Part shown: in pieces, positions 25,076 through 35,008 of the stretch | How positions within the stretch are numbered: the first letter of the stretch is position 1 | How the letters are laid out: every line of letters starts with the position of its first letter | Assembly (NCBI GenBank): GCA_000934455.1 | Contig: KN890947.1 | Span: 1 to 44,820 of the forward strand | Direction: 5' to 3' | Length of the DNA stretch: 44,820 bases | From: Apostichopus parvimensis | Lineage: Eukaryota > Echinodermata > Holothuroidea > Aspidochirotida > Stichopodidae | Notes under the pieces: generated by a model | Database searches by the model: none | Told to the model about the DNA's origin: nothing | The model's input: the letters and a program-made list of their open reading frames with translations, nothing else | Program-made: the position numbers and the translations under genes

Positions 25076-25135
25076 ATGCTGATACCATGCTAATACCATG
25101 CTGATACCATGCTAATACCATGCTGATACCATGCT
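25076..25135. repeat. 11-bp tandem repeat
   Basis: ATGCTGATACC and ATGCTAATACC alternate strictly for five units plus a partial, so the true period is 22 bp with a single alternating G/A. Confidence 0.9.
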
Positions 25136-26815
25136 GCAACCACCTTTTCAACATAAAAGATTAATAATTTGATTCATGAAGCAGGCCCCTTTAAGTCTGT
25201 CATTTTGTATTCCAATCATGACAACCTAAAGACTCCCTGACCTGTCACTATGGCAGTGTGCTAGTGAACAAGCACATAAAGGCCTATAACTCAGTTCACC
25301 ATGCAGACTCCAGTAAACTTCAGAGAGTTGTTGCAAACCAGTTCTGTTTAATACTGCATGGAGAGTTTATACAGAAGTACTCATAATATGGTTTGTTCAA
25401 AGAATCCATACTTTAATTAATCATATCTTGACATCTTGTTTTCTGGATAAACCTTCGCCAGGTACTGAGGATGATGTTTTCACCTCCCACTCCATCCATA
25501 TTGTGTGATGTATGTACCAGTCCAGTCATTGGTGTGGTAAGTTATATTGCCTATCAATTACATACTAATTAAGCTGCATAAATTTGCCATATTGGATCTT
25601 CTAAGGAACCAGAACTGACAATCTATTATAAAATTTAGGTCCATGAAAAATTGTCTCACCCCTTTAATAGTCGGCCAAAATTGTATATAAACTAAGAACA
25701 TGCTTAAACAAAACAAAGCTGTTTACATTTACTTTGGGAGACAACCAGTACTTTTTGTTGAATAAATAAATACACAACTAGGAGTGCAGGAATGTAGAAA
25801 GATGGTAATTCATATGCTTAGTTACCACTGAGGGGCTATCCAATAATGTGTGAATATGATATTGTTATTAACTAGTGAAGGTGGCAAAAATGTCTACATT
25901 AGAGTAAAATGCACTTTTAAACACCGAACTGGTAAGTACAGGGTTTGTCAATATTAATGAATTTGCAAATTTTAACTGATTTGCCAGAAAACCAGCCAGA
26001 GGCAGTTTAGAGCTCACAAACAACTTTTTTATTTGCAATTGTTATTTACATGACATAAGTTGCAATTTTCTATGATAAAGAGAGGTATTTGTTCAGTATC
26101 TTGAAATTAACCAAATTTTAGCTTTTTGTATCTGAGAAGTTTCAGAAATATCTTTTTCATCACCTGGGCACTTTTGAAAGTGTTGAGTATGCGCCATTTA
26201 CTGCATGTGTTCAATAGTGTGCATCTGTTGGTTATTAACCAAGAATGGTGTAGTTTCTTGGCATGCATCTATCACAACTAGATCACAAAATTATTGTAAG
26301 CTTACTTAACTATAACCTAAAATATATCAACCCTTTTCACCAGGCTCTGGGAATCTGTCAACTGGAAACTTCTGGGAAATGGCCTCACTAACTCAAAGAT
26401 AAAGTACACAAATATTTAAGCCCTTTAAGAAATATAAAACTTATAATTACAAATTTGAACAAGGAGACAGATACCATACATTGTTTTCTTTCATTTTATT
26501 GGTTCCCACAAGGTTTTATGATAGTCCCCAAAATACATTCCAGTACCTTAACAGCAAAAGAATGTTTTATGCTTTGTGACTACATTAAATCCAAAGTACC
26601 AAGAGAAAAGTACAGTAAGAGTGAAAATCAAAATGAGTATTTAGAGGAATTTTTTGGTGGCAGTCTATTGGGTATAAGAAAGAAACTCCATCATTTTTCC
26701 ATCGCCACAGTCCTAGTTGGGGGATTTTTCATCCTATGATTCAGGAGAAGTGAATTATTGAACCTCGCGCCAAGTTAATCTAATATATTTTGAAGAGTGG
26801 AGAACGATGATGGCT

Positions 26816-27062
26816 GTGACGTCATTGAGGCACTTCGTTTCGGGGCGATATCATTAGCAAGCTACACTGTAGCGAGGAAAGTTCAAATTGCGGACAGTAA
26901 AATAGCGATTTAGATGGAAATTTTGGCCAAGCTTACAGTAGAGTGAGATCTATTGTATTCACAGCCATACACGAAGTCTGTACACATTCCTGTATATTGT
27001 ATCAAGGCCAAGCTTAGAGTGAGATCTGATCGATTCTGACCAATGTGCCGCACTGACGTCAC
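26816..27062. repeat. Inverted pair of TGACGTCA blocks, 18-bp arms
   Basis: GTGACGTCATTGAGGCAC at 26816-26833 and its inverted near-copy (16 of 18 identical) at 27045-27062 bracket about 210 bp. That interior has a direct repeat of GGCCAAGCTTA followed closely by GAGTGAGATCT (near 26925 and 27006) and is richer in CpG than the neighbourhood. It could be a decayed inverted-repeat transposon or a regulatory pair of CRE/ATF-type sites. It lies in the first coding intron, about 0.6 kb past exon A. Confidence 0.5.
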
Positions 27063-27627
27063 GTCTCGGCCTAAGTCAGTGTTAGATTTGTATTTTCTGG
27101 CAGGACGGCCAACATTTCAAGCACTCTAACACAGAAACTCAATTCATCACAAGGCAAGGCTTATGGCGATACAAAGACAAAAAATGGTATGACCGAAAGG
27201 ACAGGATCCCAGTTTGCACTTTTGTAACAATTCCTTTAACTATACAGGTAGGCAGAAAACTCTTACTTACTGTTAATGCCTCTAGTGGAAAGTTAGGTAT
27301 AAATTTCTAAACAGTACTGTGCAGTAGTTCACTAAAAATTGAAGACAAAAAGTGAATCCAAATTCTCCACAACATACATCTCCTCACAAACAGAAAGTAC
27401 AAGTCACAGCATTACCTCGATCTGCACAATGTGGGAATTAAGCCAAACCATGATAGTAACACAGTGACAATGTAAAGCAACCATGACTAAGTTCACACTT
27501 GATATTATTCTTCTGTTAAGGATTCTTCCTCCCTAGCCACATGAATCAGCTTACGGCCTTCTGCTCTTCATATAGACTACACATACATGCTAATCCTAGA
27601 AGATAAATGATTGACTTGTAAACTTAC

Positions 27628-27890
27628 TTTCTCCAGTTTGACGATCTGATAATGGCCGTCTGAGAGGATGATGCCATCATGCCTGGATCGCTGGATGGAT
27701 GACTCTGATCAAATACATCACCATTGTCCTGCTCGACAGGGACCATACTGGGCATGTCACCAGCACTGGCTGCCTGATGGACTCCATGGTCCCTCTCTCC
27801 AGGCTCTGCTAAGTAACCCACACTCCTGCTTTGGGTTAAGCTGACCCTGCCAGGGGATCTGGTTACATCAGCATTGGTGTTATCAGCCAT
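27628..27890 (-). CDS. rhbdf1: iRhom coding exon A (residues 1-87 plus two bases of codon 88)
   Basis: This is the first coding exon, encoding the extreme cytosolic N-terminus. The ATG at 27890 is chosen because an in-frame TGA lies only 9 nt upstream, and the frame then stays open to a consensus donor (AAA|GTAAGTTT, GT at 27627-27626). The peptide starts MADNTNADVTRSPGR and is rich in Ser, Gly, Asp and Gln with no hydrophobic segment, as expected for the poorly conserved disordered start of iRhoms. Basic-serine sites (RSP, QSRSVG near residues 20-25) resemble the phosphoserine contexts of vertebrate iRhoms that bind 14-3-3 proteins; that role is inferred. The last residues (QTAIIRSSNWR) precede the conserved core that begins in exon B. 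Assignment rests mainly on the phase match with exon B, since this segment alone would be hard to recognise. Confidence 0.8.
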
Positions 27891-27966
27891 CTGCTTTCAG
27901 ATGAACACCAGCCAACCATCTGGTTATTGATATTGCACAACTGCTTTCTTTCTATATTTTTGTCAT
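27863..27966 (-). promoter_or_regulatory. Two upstream ORFs in the iRhom leader
   Basis: uORF1 is ATG at 27966-27964 followed by three codons and TAG (ends 27952), in a weak start context (T at -3). uORF2 is ATG at 27919-27917, out of frame with the main start; it has 18 codons and ends at TAA 27865-27863, so it overlaps the true ATG at 27890. The uORF2 start and the main start share the same CAGATGG context. An overlapping uORF of equal context normally lowers initiation at the main ATG, so translational control is plausible but inferred. Confidence 0.55.
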
Positions 27967-27983
27967 GAACTGTTTCAAATATC
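27891..27983 (-). other. rhbdf1: 5' UTR part of the first coding exon, with acceptor
   Basis: On the minus strand a long pyrimidine run ends in TTTCTACAG with the AG at 27985-27984, a strong acceptor, so the exon probably starts at 27983. It then holds 93 nt of leader before the ATG. This implies at least one non-coding exon further right, which I could not place with confidence. If transcription started inside this region instead, the acceptor would be unused. Confidence 0.6.
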
Positions 27984-29279
27984 CTGTAGAAAGAAAAGAA
28001 AGTCCACAATGTTCAATCGCATTTCTTCAATTCAATATCTTTGCAACCAGTGCAACTCCAAAACTTACTACGCTGAGAAATTAAAGAGCAAGCAAATTAC
28101 CGATCTTCTTGCAATTACTACATGTACCATACTCTAATGGTTCAGTCTTGTTTAAAATTACAACCGCTGTTATGCAAGCTCACAAAGACTAATCAAAGAC
28201 AGATCATGTTTACAATTCAGATGCTAAATTTGTAAACTGTTCTTAACCAGTTTCATTGTATCTTGATTTTGCCCAATAGTTCTATACGATCAGAATCACA
28301 GCCCGTGTGGTGGGGTTCATCAGGGCCTAGACAACGTGGTCTATTGCCACATAATCCCCATATAAGGCAGAATCTTCAGAAGTTGTGTTCTAGGCAATAT
28401 GAGCCAATATGAGTAAAATAAATGCACAACTAATATGACATGAATAGCTATCCCTGTTCGCTTGTAGACCACATGCATATATTCAAAAACTAACTGGTTT
28501 TAATATTTACGAGTGACGAGCTTACCTGTCTCATTTTCATTCAAAATTATCAGCATGTGGTAAACTTGTAAAATCCATGCTGCCCACCACACTTAAGTAC
28601 ACCTAAGGCACAATTTACATCATCAATGCCTCTTCAACTTCTGAGAATTTCTCTGAACATCACATTGATCGTTCTATCTCCAGTACCATAATCATCCACT
28701 CTGGACTACTATATATTGGAGCCTTAACAATACCTGGATAGCCCTCCATCAATGAAAGATTGATAGCTCTTAATCACTAAGGGAAGGTGTCGTTTTTCAA
28801 AACTTGACAGATCCTGAGACATTGTGAATATGCTGCATGGATGGGTAAGAGATCGAATATCTCTAAGCTCACATTAGTAAGTATTATAATTAAAGAAAAG
28901 AAGGGCCCAGTTAACCAGAACCACTGATAATTATTCTGATGAAATCATTTCTCTAAAAGTTTGCTTTTGATGGCAAGTATGATAAATGTTTTCTCATCCA
29001 GTAGAGCTAATAAAGGAAGAAGTGGCAATTTGTTGTTTAGTCAAACACAACTATGTGCAAGCATACATACAGTCAATGCTACTTGGTTACTATACAAACT
29101 TTCAGTTTTTCTCAACATAAAATATTTTATGACAATTTCTATGAAGATGTTGAAAGATATTATAAAGTTGGAACACATAATTATTGGTGAAATCAGTATT
29201 ATGCATCCTTGCCTTGGATAAAATGATATTCAACAGAAAATGTTACTGTACATCCTTGACTCTCTTGAGTATTAGTAGT
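27984..29279. other. Sequence immediately upstream of iRhom exon A
   Basis: The strong acceptor at its left edge implies that this is intron between a non-coding first exon and exon A. A weak candidate donor (GTAAGTTTTG on the minus strand near 28070) would leave an intron of only about 90 bp and is not favoured. A 30-bp match to the end of the 752-bp element family sits at about 28503-28532. Nothing else is recognised. Confidence 0.4.
28503..28532. mobile_element. Short relic of the 752-bp element terminus
   Basis: ATATTTACGAGTGACGAGC followed by TTACCTGTCTC matches the left outer end at 4662-4692 with few differences. The match then stops abruptly. Confidence 0.5.
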
Positions 29280-29482
29280 TAAAGGAATTTTCTGGTGGAA
29301 GATTTTGATATGTCCTCATAGTTCTTATTTTTCTCTTTTCTAACCATGTGAAAATTGTCCCCATTCGGCGTTTTCTCCTTTTGGAAATCTGGTTTTCAAA
29401 TTCACCAGTTACTTACCAAAAGCACTGTTTGTTCGGACGCATCAATTTGGTGATTGACGTAGTGCAGGCAAATAGGCAAAAC
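29280..29482 (-). repeat. ~200-bp dispersed repeat, copy B (inverted)
   Basis: This is the reverse-orientation partner of 8651-8857. On the minus strand it contains a good donor-like word CTTTTG|GTAAGTAA where copy A has TTTTGGTGAGAAA, so a splice role in either copy would be secondary. Confidence 0.75.
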
Positions 29483-30230
29483 AGGCAACTTGAAGTTAGC
29501 ACTCGCATTTCCGCAGCAAATACACTCTCGTGTGTACATGCACAGGTGATTGCCTATTATATATAACGTACATATGGGGAACGTTTAAAGCCTACCATGC
29601 CTAGTTGGTACGTACATATATATCGTTGCACATAATACACCCTCACACTCAAACCAAAGTCCATAAACTGTTCTTCGAAATCACTGAAATAAAGTTCACG
29701 GATCAAATTTACAGTAAAAAGAAACTTGAAAAGTATTTGGAACACCGAAAAATTAAACTTGGCGGAATCGATGTTAGAGCAGAATGTTGTACCGAGAAGC
29801 TTAGGCTTCGCAGAACTGTCCAATTGTAAACGTTAGAGTAGCCTACATGCAAACATTCCTCGCATTGGAGCTGGACAGCGCGATGTATAAACAACGAAGA
29901 GTCGCTGTTCAAACTTATCTTGTGTTACACAAAATTATGAAATCCCCGATGCACTGCATATATGACGGCTTAACAATTTTTTTAAAACATATAATTTATA
30001 AGAATTTTCACCGTAAATGAAGGAAGAAATGAATCTGTATTCAAACGCAGTTTTTGTTGCGATTACTGTAGGAACTGTATGGAGCGTGGGTTATGTCGCA
30101 ATCTGATTTGCGAAGATGACGTCACGTTCTGTACTGTACTGTTCAAAGTATACTTGAAATATATCCATCCTACACGATTAAAAAATTGTTTCTCTGTCAA
30201 AAGCAACATTAGCGTTCTCATATTTTGAAA
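29350..30230 (-). promoter_or_regulatory. CpG-denser stretch, candidate iRhom promoter region
   Basis: CpG dinucleotides are frequent here (for example GCGCGATG, GAGTCGCTG, GTCGCAATC, GATGACGTCACG) while the kilobases on both sides have very few. It lies 1.4-2.2 kb upstream of exon A, and a TGACGTCA site sits at 30117-30124. In invertebrates with mosaic methylation such islands of retained CpG often mark promoters or young inserts. No TATA box, initiator or convincing first-exon donor was identified, so this is a guess by composition and position. The ORFs here (29605-29829 + and its antisense) resemble nothing known. Confidence 0.25.
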
Positions 30231-33200
30231 ACATGTTTGGAAAATTATTTATCGTTTTTTAAGGTCACTTCTAAGGGCTACCAGACAATTCTTCTAAAAG
30301 TCAGGATCCTGTCAACTACATCCAGAATTAGCACACTGCCACATCCCACGTTTTGGCTAATTCTTACTGTCTAGCAGAATAAATGTGATCCATATTTATA
30401 TATTTTGTTTCTGTCAACAACTATGGCATGTTGCACATCCACAGAGTTCTTATAGGATATATCTTTTGGCCTTACTAGCATAAAATGCTCGGAATATGGT
30501 CAGTAAATTCTGACAACAGACTGTGTAGTAGGAGTTCAAAGTATAAATACAAGGGCCCCTGTAAGTGCATAAATTGCCTGGAGATGCTGTAGGTTATATG
30601 CTATGGAGACAAACTAATCTGAAGGGAGCCTTAGCAACGATATCCTTGTCATATTTCTGCATATGACTCAGAAACTGTATAAGATGGGACCAGTGACACA
30701 CAACAAAAGAAACATACATTAATCATTACATTCAGCAGCTGCAAACATTTTACAAAACAAATTAGTTGAAGACAAGGTCTCTTAAAATTATAATTCAAGC
30801 TTCTCAATTTGTGTTGTCTGTGACGTAAACTTGCAAAGATGCTTTGATAATATCTGTAGACCTTTTAGATGAACTGTGAGAACTGAACACAAAAATACCA
30901 TCCAGGTACATTTTGAAGTGGAGAACACAAGGTTTGGTACATTTTAGCAATGTTGTCTCCGTTTGGAACAAAGGGTATTAACTGTCAACACAGTGGTAAT
31001 GTGTCCTTGTGTATCTTAAAACTTCATATTGTAGCGGTTATAATGCAATATCAGACCCTTCAAAAAAAAACAGTTCACTAAACTGTTCATAAGTCCAGAA
31101 AAATGCATACAAACAATTAGACAAAGGAAACACAAAATACCATAAATATGTATGACATGACCAATAGTGATTCAGTATATCTTTTTGTGGATATAGGGAT
31201 GTCAGATACTGCACTTCAAGACATGAAACCAAGAAAACCATTCCAAACCACATCAAGGCAGCGAGCCTAGGTAAGGTTTACAAACTAAACCATGTACAGC
31301 TTGTGAAAACATATTTTTCAAAGAAATGACCACCCTGGATCATTGCTATTCATGTGCATGCCCTAGAATCATCACAATTCAATTTGCTTGTTCAATAGAA
31401 CTATAAAATAAGGCATCAATATGTGTTTAATATGAAGCAGAGAACAGCAAAAGGACTTTATTGCAAGACGTTATCTCAAGCCTTGCAGTTAGGTAACTAT
31501 TACTTCACAATATTACTTAGTAATGGAGACAAGACATTTTCAAAACCTATTGCTCAGTTCCACAATAATTAACATCTCCACTAAACTTTATCATGATGCA
31601 TCCATCCTTATTGAACAAAATGAGCAGCAACATCTCCAAATGAAATTTATATAATGTTACTTACCAAGTTAAGAGATTTAATTAATGAACAAGTTAAAAT
31701 AATCTCTTAAACTACATGAAGAGCTAAAACATAGCCATATCGAACATAAAAATACAGCGGGTGAGAACACGAACTACAGTATATTGTCACGTTGCTTAAC
31801 TGAACACCAACCTTTCAAAATACCCAGCAACAAATGATGAAAGCTGCCTTCAGTTATACTGAAGAATGGAGTAACAACAAACTGTAAGTTAGCACTCCAG
31901 ATTAATATGTATATCGGCTACAAATAACCTCTACAGATTCCAAAATTCCAAGTACCAAGATCCACTTTACATGCAAAGGTACTGTGCACAGGTTATTAAA
32001 AAATTGGGCAGGCACTCACTCAAGCATTGACGTTTACGTAGCCTTCAGCAATTGAGATGATTGCACGACACGTTTAAATTAGAATGTAGCATGCAGTAAT
32101 AAACCTGCTAACAAATCCACACACACACATGGGCAGTACTGTATGCGAACAACACGCGACAAATTTGTACTTCCAGTGAAACAACCATCATTTCCTGTGA
32201 ATTCATAGAGGAGTAACAACAGGAAGCATCTACTCCTGTTAAGGAACGCGATACGAACATTCAGCAAACGAAAACTGAACCAGGATGAGAAAAGAAGCAA
32301 TAGGTGGCAGTCCATGTCCGTTTAACTTCAGTGTGGGGCAGGTAAGAGCCTGAAGGGATCAATGATGGCAAGGTTCAAAGGAGCGGCCAGCACATTATGG
32401 TTTAACATTTGAACAAGAAACTGTAGAACCTGTAGAACTTTATGCATTGGATCGCCAAATCAAGTTTACACCAAACTTAAAATGTAACAATTATAACACC
32501 ATGCACCAGAGAGGGCCAGACAACTTCAAGGCATGTTCATTTTCCCAATTGCAGAAAATAATTCATATATCAATTCCTTTCCACTAAACTTCCTCACAAA
32601 ATAGGACCCATGTGAACAGGTGCATTATCATACAGCCATGGTTGGTATTGGCGATATCACACAGGGTGAACTGGTAACGGTTGTTTGGATTCAAACATTC
32701 TAAAGTTTGCATCTCGAAAATCGCAATAATGACATTTCCAAGCAGCGCTCATGACCAATAGGAAATAGAGCTAAGGAATTTAACTAATAAACCACATTGC
32801 AACATGGCTTTAACAGAGAGGGCTTACTGAGTCTGTCCAGTTTTACATGTCTGCAAAAACCATCTGTGTTAGCAGGGCCAGTAAATTGTTGCCAATTATA
32901 TGAACTCAAAACAGATTCAACTTCACTTTGGATGGTCAAACATCATAAGTCACTATCATCACCCATCCTACAATGTAACAATACACTATGTATTAAGCTT
33001 CAACTGTGTCAAAAGCTTTATTTGATGATATTAGAAGCAAATTGTATCTACCTATGTATACAGTACCTTGGGCACAATATAACATTTTAAATTTCTATGG
33101 TTGAGATTTAACCAGACCCCCCAGACGTAATTTTGCTCCCTTTGCCTGTACCTGTTAAAGTGTTCTGTGTGTTTCCAAAAGGAAATACATAAAACTGTTC

Positions 33201-35000
33201 ATTTTCAAAAATGGAATTTCATTTAAGCTGCTTATCTGACGAACCATGAAAATGAGCTTTCACCAAGCTAATATTGCCAAAACTTGTTGAATCAATCATT
33301 ATATGAGAGATTTCATCCATGAACAACACTAGTACACACTGTAAAATATAGAAAAACATTGGATTAAACATATATGTGTTTTCCCTTTTCAGTCCGCACA
33401 GAATTAAGTTCTTTACCTGCTTTCAAGCTAGTTGATCCTTCTTTTTTACAAATATATTTAATGCATTGAACATGACTGCAATTAGTTAAGGAAACTTTAA
33501 TAAACAAGATGGATTAAAAAAAAAGGGAAAAAAAAATGCACCTATGTAGCTTTAGTTGGAAACAAATACTGTGTGTATCAAAGGATGCTATATTGTACAG
33601 TACCATTTATTAATAAAACTATATTATACACCACCTATGGAGTAAACCAATAAAGAACCCCTCAAAGCCCATCGAAGCCCCAAGCTGGAGAATGTAATCA
33701 TCAGTGGGCCCAATTAGTGTTATGACAGTGGGCAGAGGTGTCAGGTTTCAATATCTCAAGAAGCTTCTAATGCCTCACTTCTGTCAAGACAAATGCTACT
33801 TGAGATAACTACCTGACTAACTTATGCTAACTAAAAAAACCTCTGCCTAGACCAAGTTGGGAAAGGTTCCCCACACAAATCATGAAGATAAATTTACTTT
33901 GAGAGTTCTTCAGGTAATTGATGTGAACTACAATATACAATGAGTCAAAAGACAAACCTAAGGTACATCAACATACCATATTACAAGATCATTACAAGTT
34001 CTGCAAGGTTTTCAATTTAAACTCAGATATTATTGTTCATTTCAGTTATATTCCTATTCTACACCACCATCTACATAAATAATCTCTTTAGCACCCAACT
34101 AGAATACATTTTGAGTTTTAATAGTTCTTAAACAATTTCACTGATGACTGAACTAAACCAGTATGAAAGTACCACATAATGAAAACACCAAACTACTGGT
34201 GTTTTACAAACTATCACAATATCTCTAATTACCTTACAGTTACATAGAGTGAATTAAGCTTTACTCACATGCCCTGTCAATTGAGTAGACATCAGGTGAA
34301 TAACTGCACATGTTCAACAGCTGCATCGATGGCCTCGATCATGCACATAAGTAACTTGAGGTTAGATATACTTAATGTGGCCACAAAGGTGCTTCACTAA
34401 GATCCATTTAAACATCATGTGTTGCCCATTTCAGAAATGCTAATTGAGCTCTACACACACAGACACTGTAGGTACAGTGTGCACAGTTCATTCATTCATT
34501 CCTTAATGTCAGCTTTATAACTGGAACGCTAGTCAAGCATCACTTGATGAGTCACCTTTTCCATAAACTTCTCACAGGATATCACCTCCTTTTAAACATA
34601 AACTCAGACACTTCACAATTTTGATGTTCTCATTTGCTAATGCTGCACGCCTTCCCAACTTCATATTACCAAAGTGATTTGAATGTTACATTAGAAAGAT
34701 ACATGACACTACTCCAGGATCCTTAAATTTACTTGAACAATCTTTGGGGCAAACAAAGCTTCCTTGCAGTCACATCTTCTTCAAATAGACAACGAAATGT
34801 GTCATTTCTCATAGTTGCACATTGCTACTACAGTATATTACCATTGAGGGCAGATACATATCAGATGCTCAGAGCATTACAAGCTTCTTACATTAGTCAT
34901 TCTGGAATGCAATGTTTTACGTTCTTTCTCTGTTTCCTCCCTCATCACCCAACAGTCTAATTGATTTTGATTGATTATATAGACATATGTATATATATAA
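30231..35000. other. Featureless AT-rich upstream sequence
   Basis: No coding exon, RNA gene or transposon with recognisable ends was seen. There is a poly-A-like run at about 33516-33536 and an AT-dinucleotide tract at 34985-35008 that hosts the hAT insertion. A modest rise in CpG near 32.0-32.4 kb is the only compositional change noticed. Confidence 0.4.
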
Positions 35001-35008
35001 ATATATAT
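35001..35008. repeat. Target-site duplication, left copy
   Basis: The 8-bp ATATATAT directly abuts CAGGC at 35009 and is matched at 36978-36985. Because the flank is itself an AT repeat, the exact TSD phase is not independent proof. Confidence 0.6.

Larger units (their letters stand above)
9621..27627. other. 18-kb intron between iRhom exons B and A
   Basis: This is mostly unique-looking AT-rich sequence. Features that can be named are listed separately: a LINE tail (16.75 kb), a hAT-like end (18.03 kb), solo element ends (20.6 and 23.9 kb), a LINE coding relic (24.2-24.9 kb), an 11-bp tandem repeat (25.1 kb) and a TGACGTCA inverted repeat (26.8-27.1 kb). Small homopolymer or pyrimidine tracts occur at about 12538-12560 (CCCCCT repeats), 13508-13520 (T then G run) and 19594-19607. 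No additional exon, tRNA or other RNA gene was recognised in 9.6-16.7, 18.2-20.4 or 20.7-23.8 kb. Confidence 0.6.
1..27983 (-). other. rhbdf1: iRhom (inactive rhomboid) gene, 5' part, four coding exons
   Basis: This is the visible extent of one minus-strand gene; its 3' half lies off the left edge. The exons run right to left with introns of about 18.0 kb, 3.8 kb and 2.2 kb. Exon phases are consistent: exon A ends with two bases of a codon and B supplies one; B ends with one base and C supplies two; C and D end on whole codons. The joined reading gives 263 residues with no stop. It aligns in order with the cytosolic N-terminal region of vertebrate RHBDF1/RHBDF2 (WxRKSxRH-like block, IIDPLAR, ESVAKM-like block, RRSFTPAS-like block, D-x-SFF block). 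Family knowledge: iRhoms are catalytically dead rhomboids of the ER and secretory pathway that control ADAM17 trafficking and EGF-ligand fate. Invertebrates usually have one gene co-orthologous to RHBDF1 and RHBDF2, so the symbol is by homology only. Confidence 0.9.

Noticed and set aside
28070-28080. GTAAGT donor for a 5' UTR exon just upstream of exon A
   Set aside because: It would leave an intron of only about 90 bp, much shorter than all others here, with no supporting exon signal upstream.
29404-29418. CTTTTG|GTAAGT on the minus strand as the iRhom first-exon donor
   Set aside because: The site lies inside a dispersed repeat and differs in the other copy, so it is more likely incidental.
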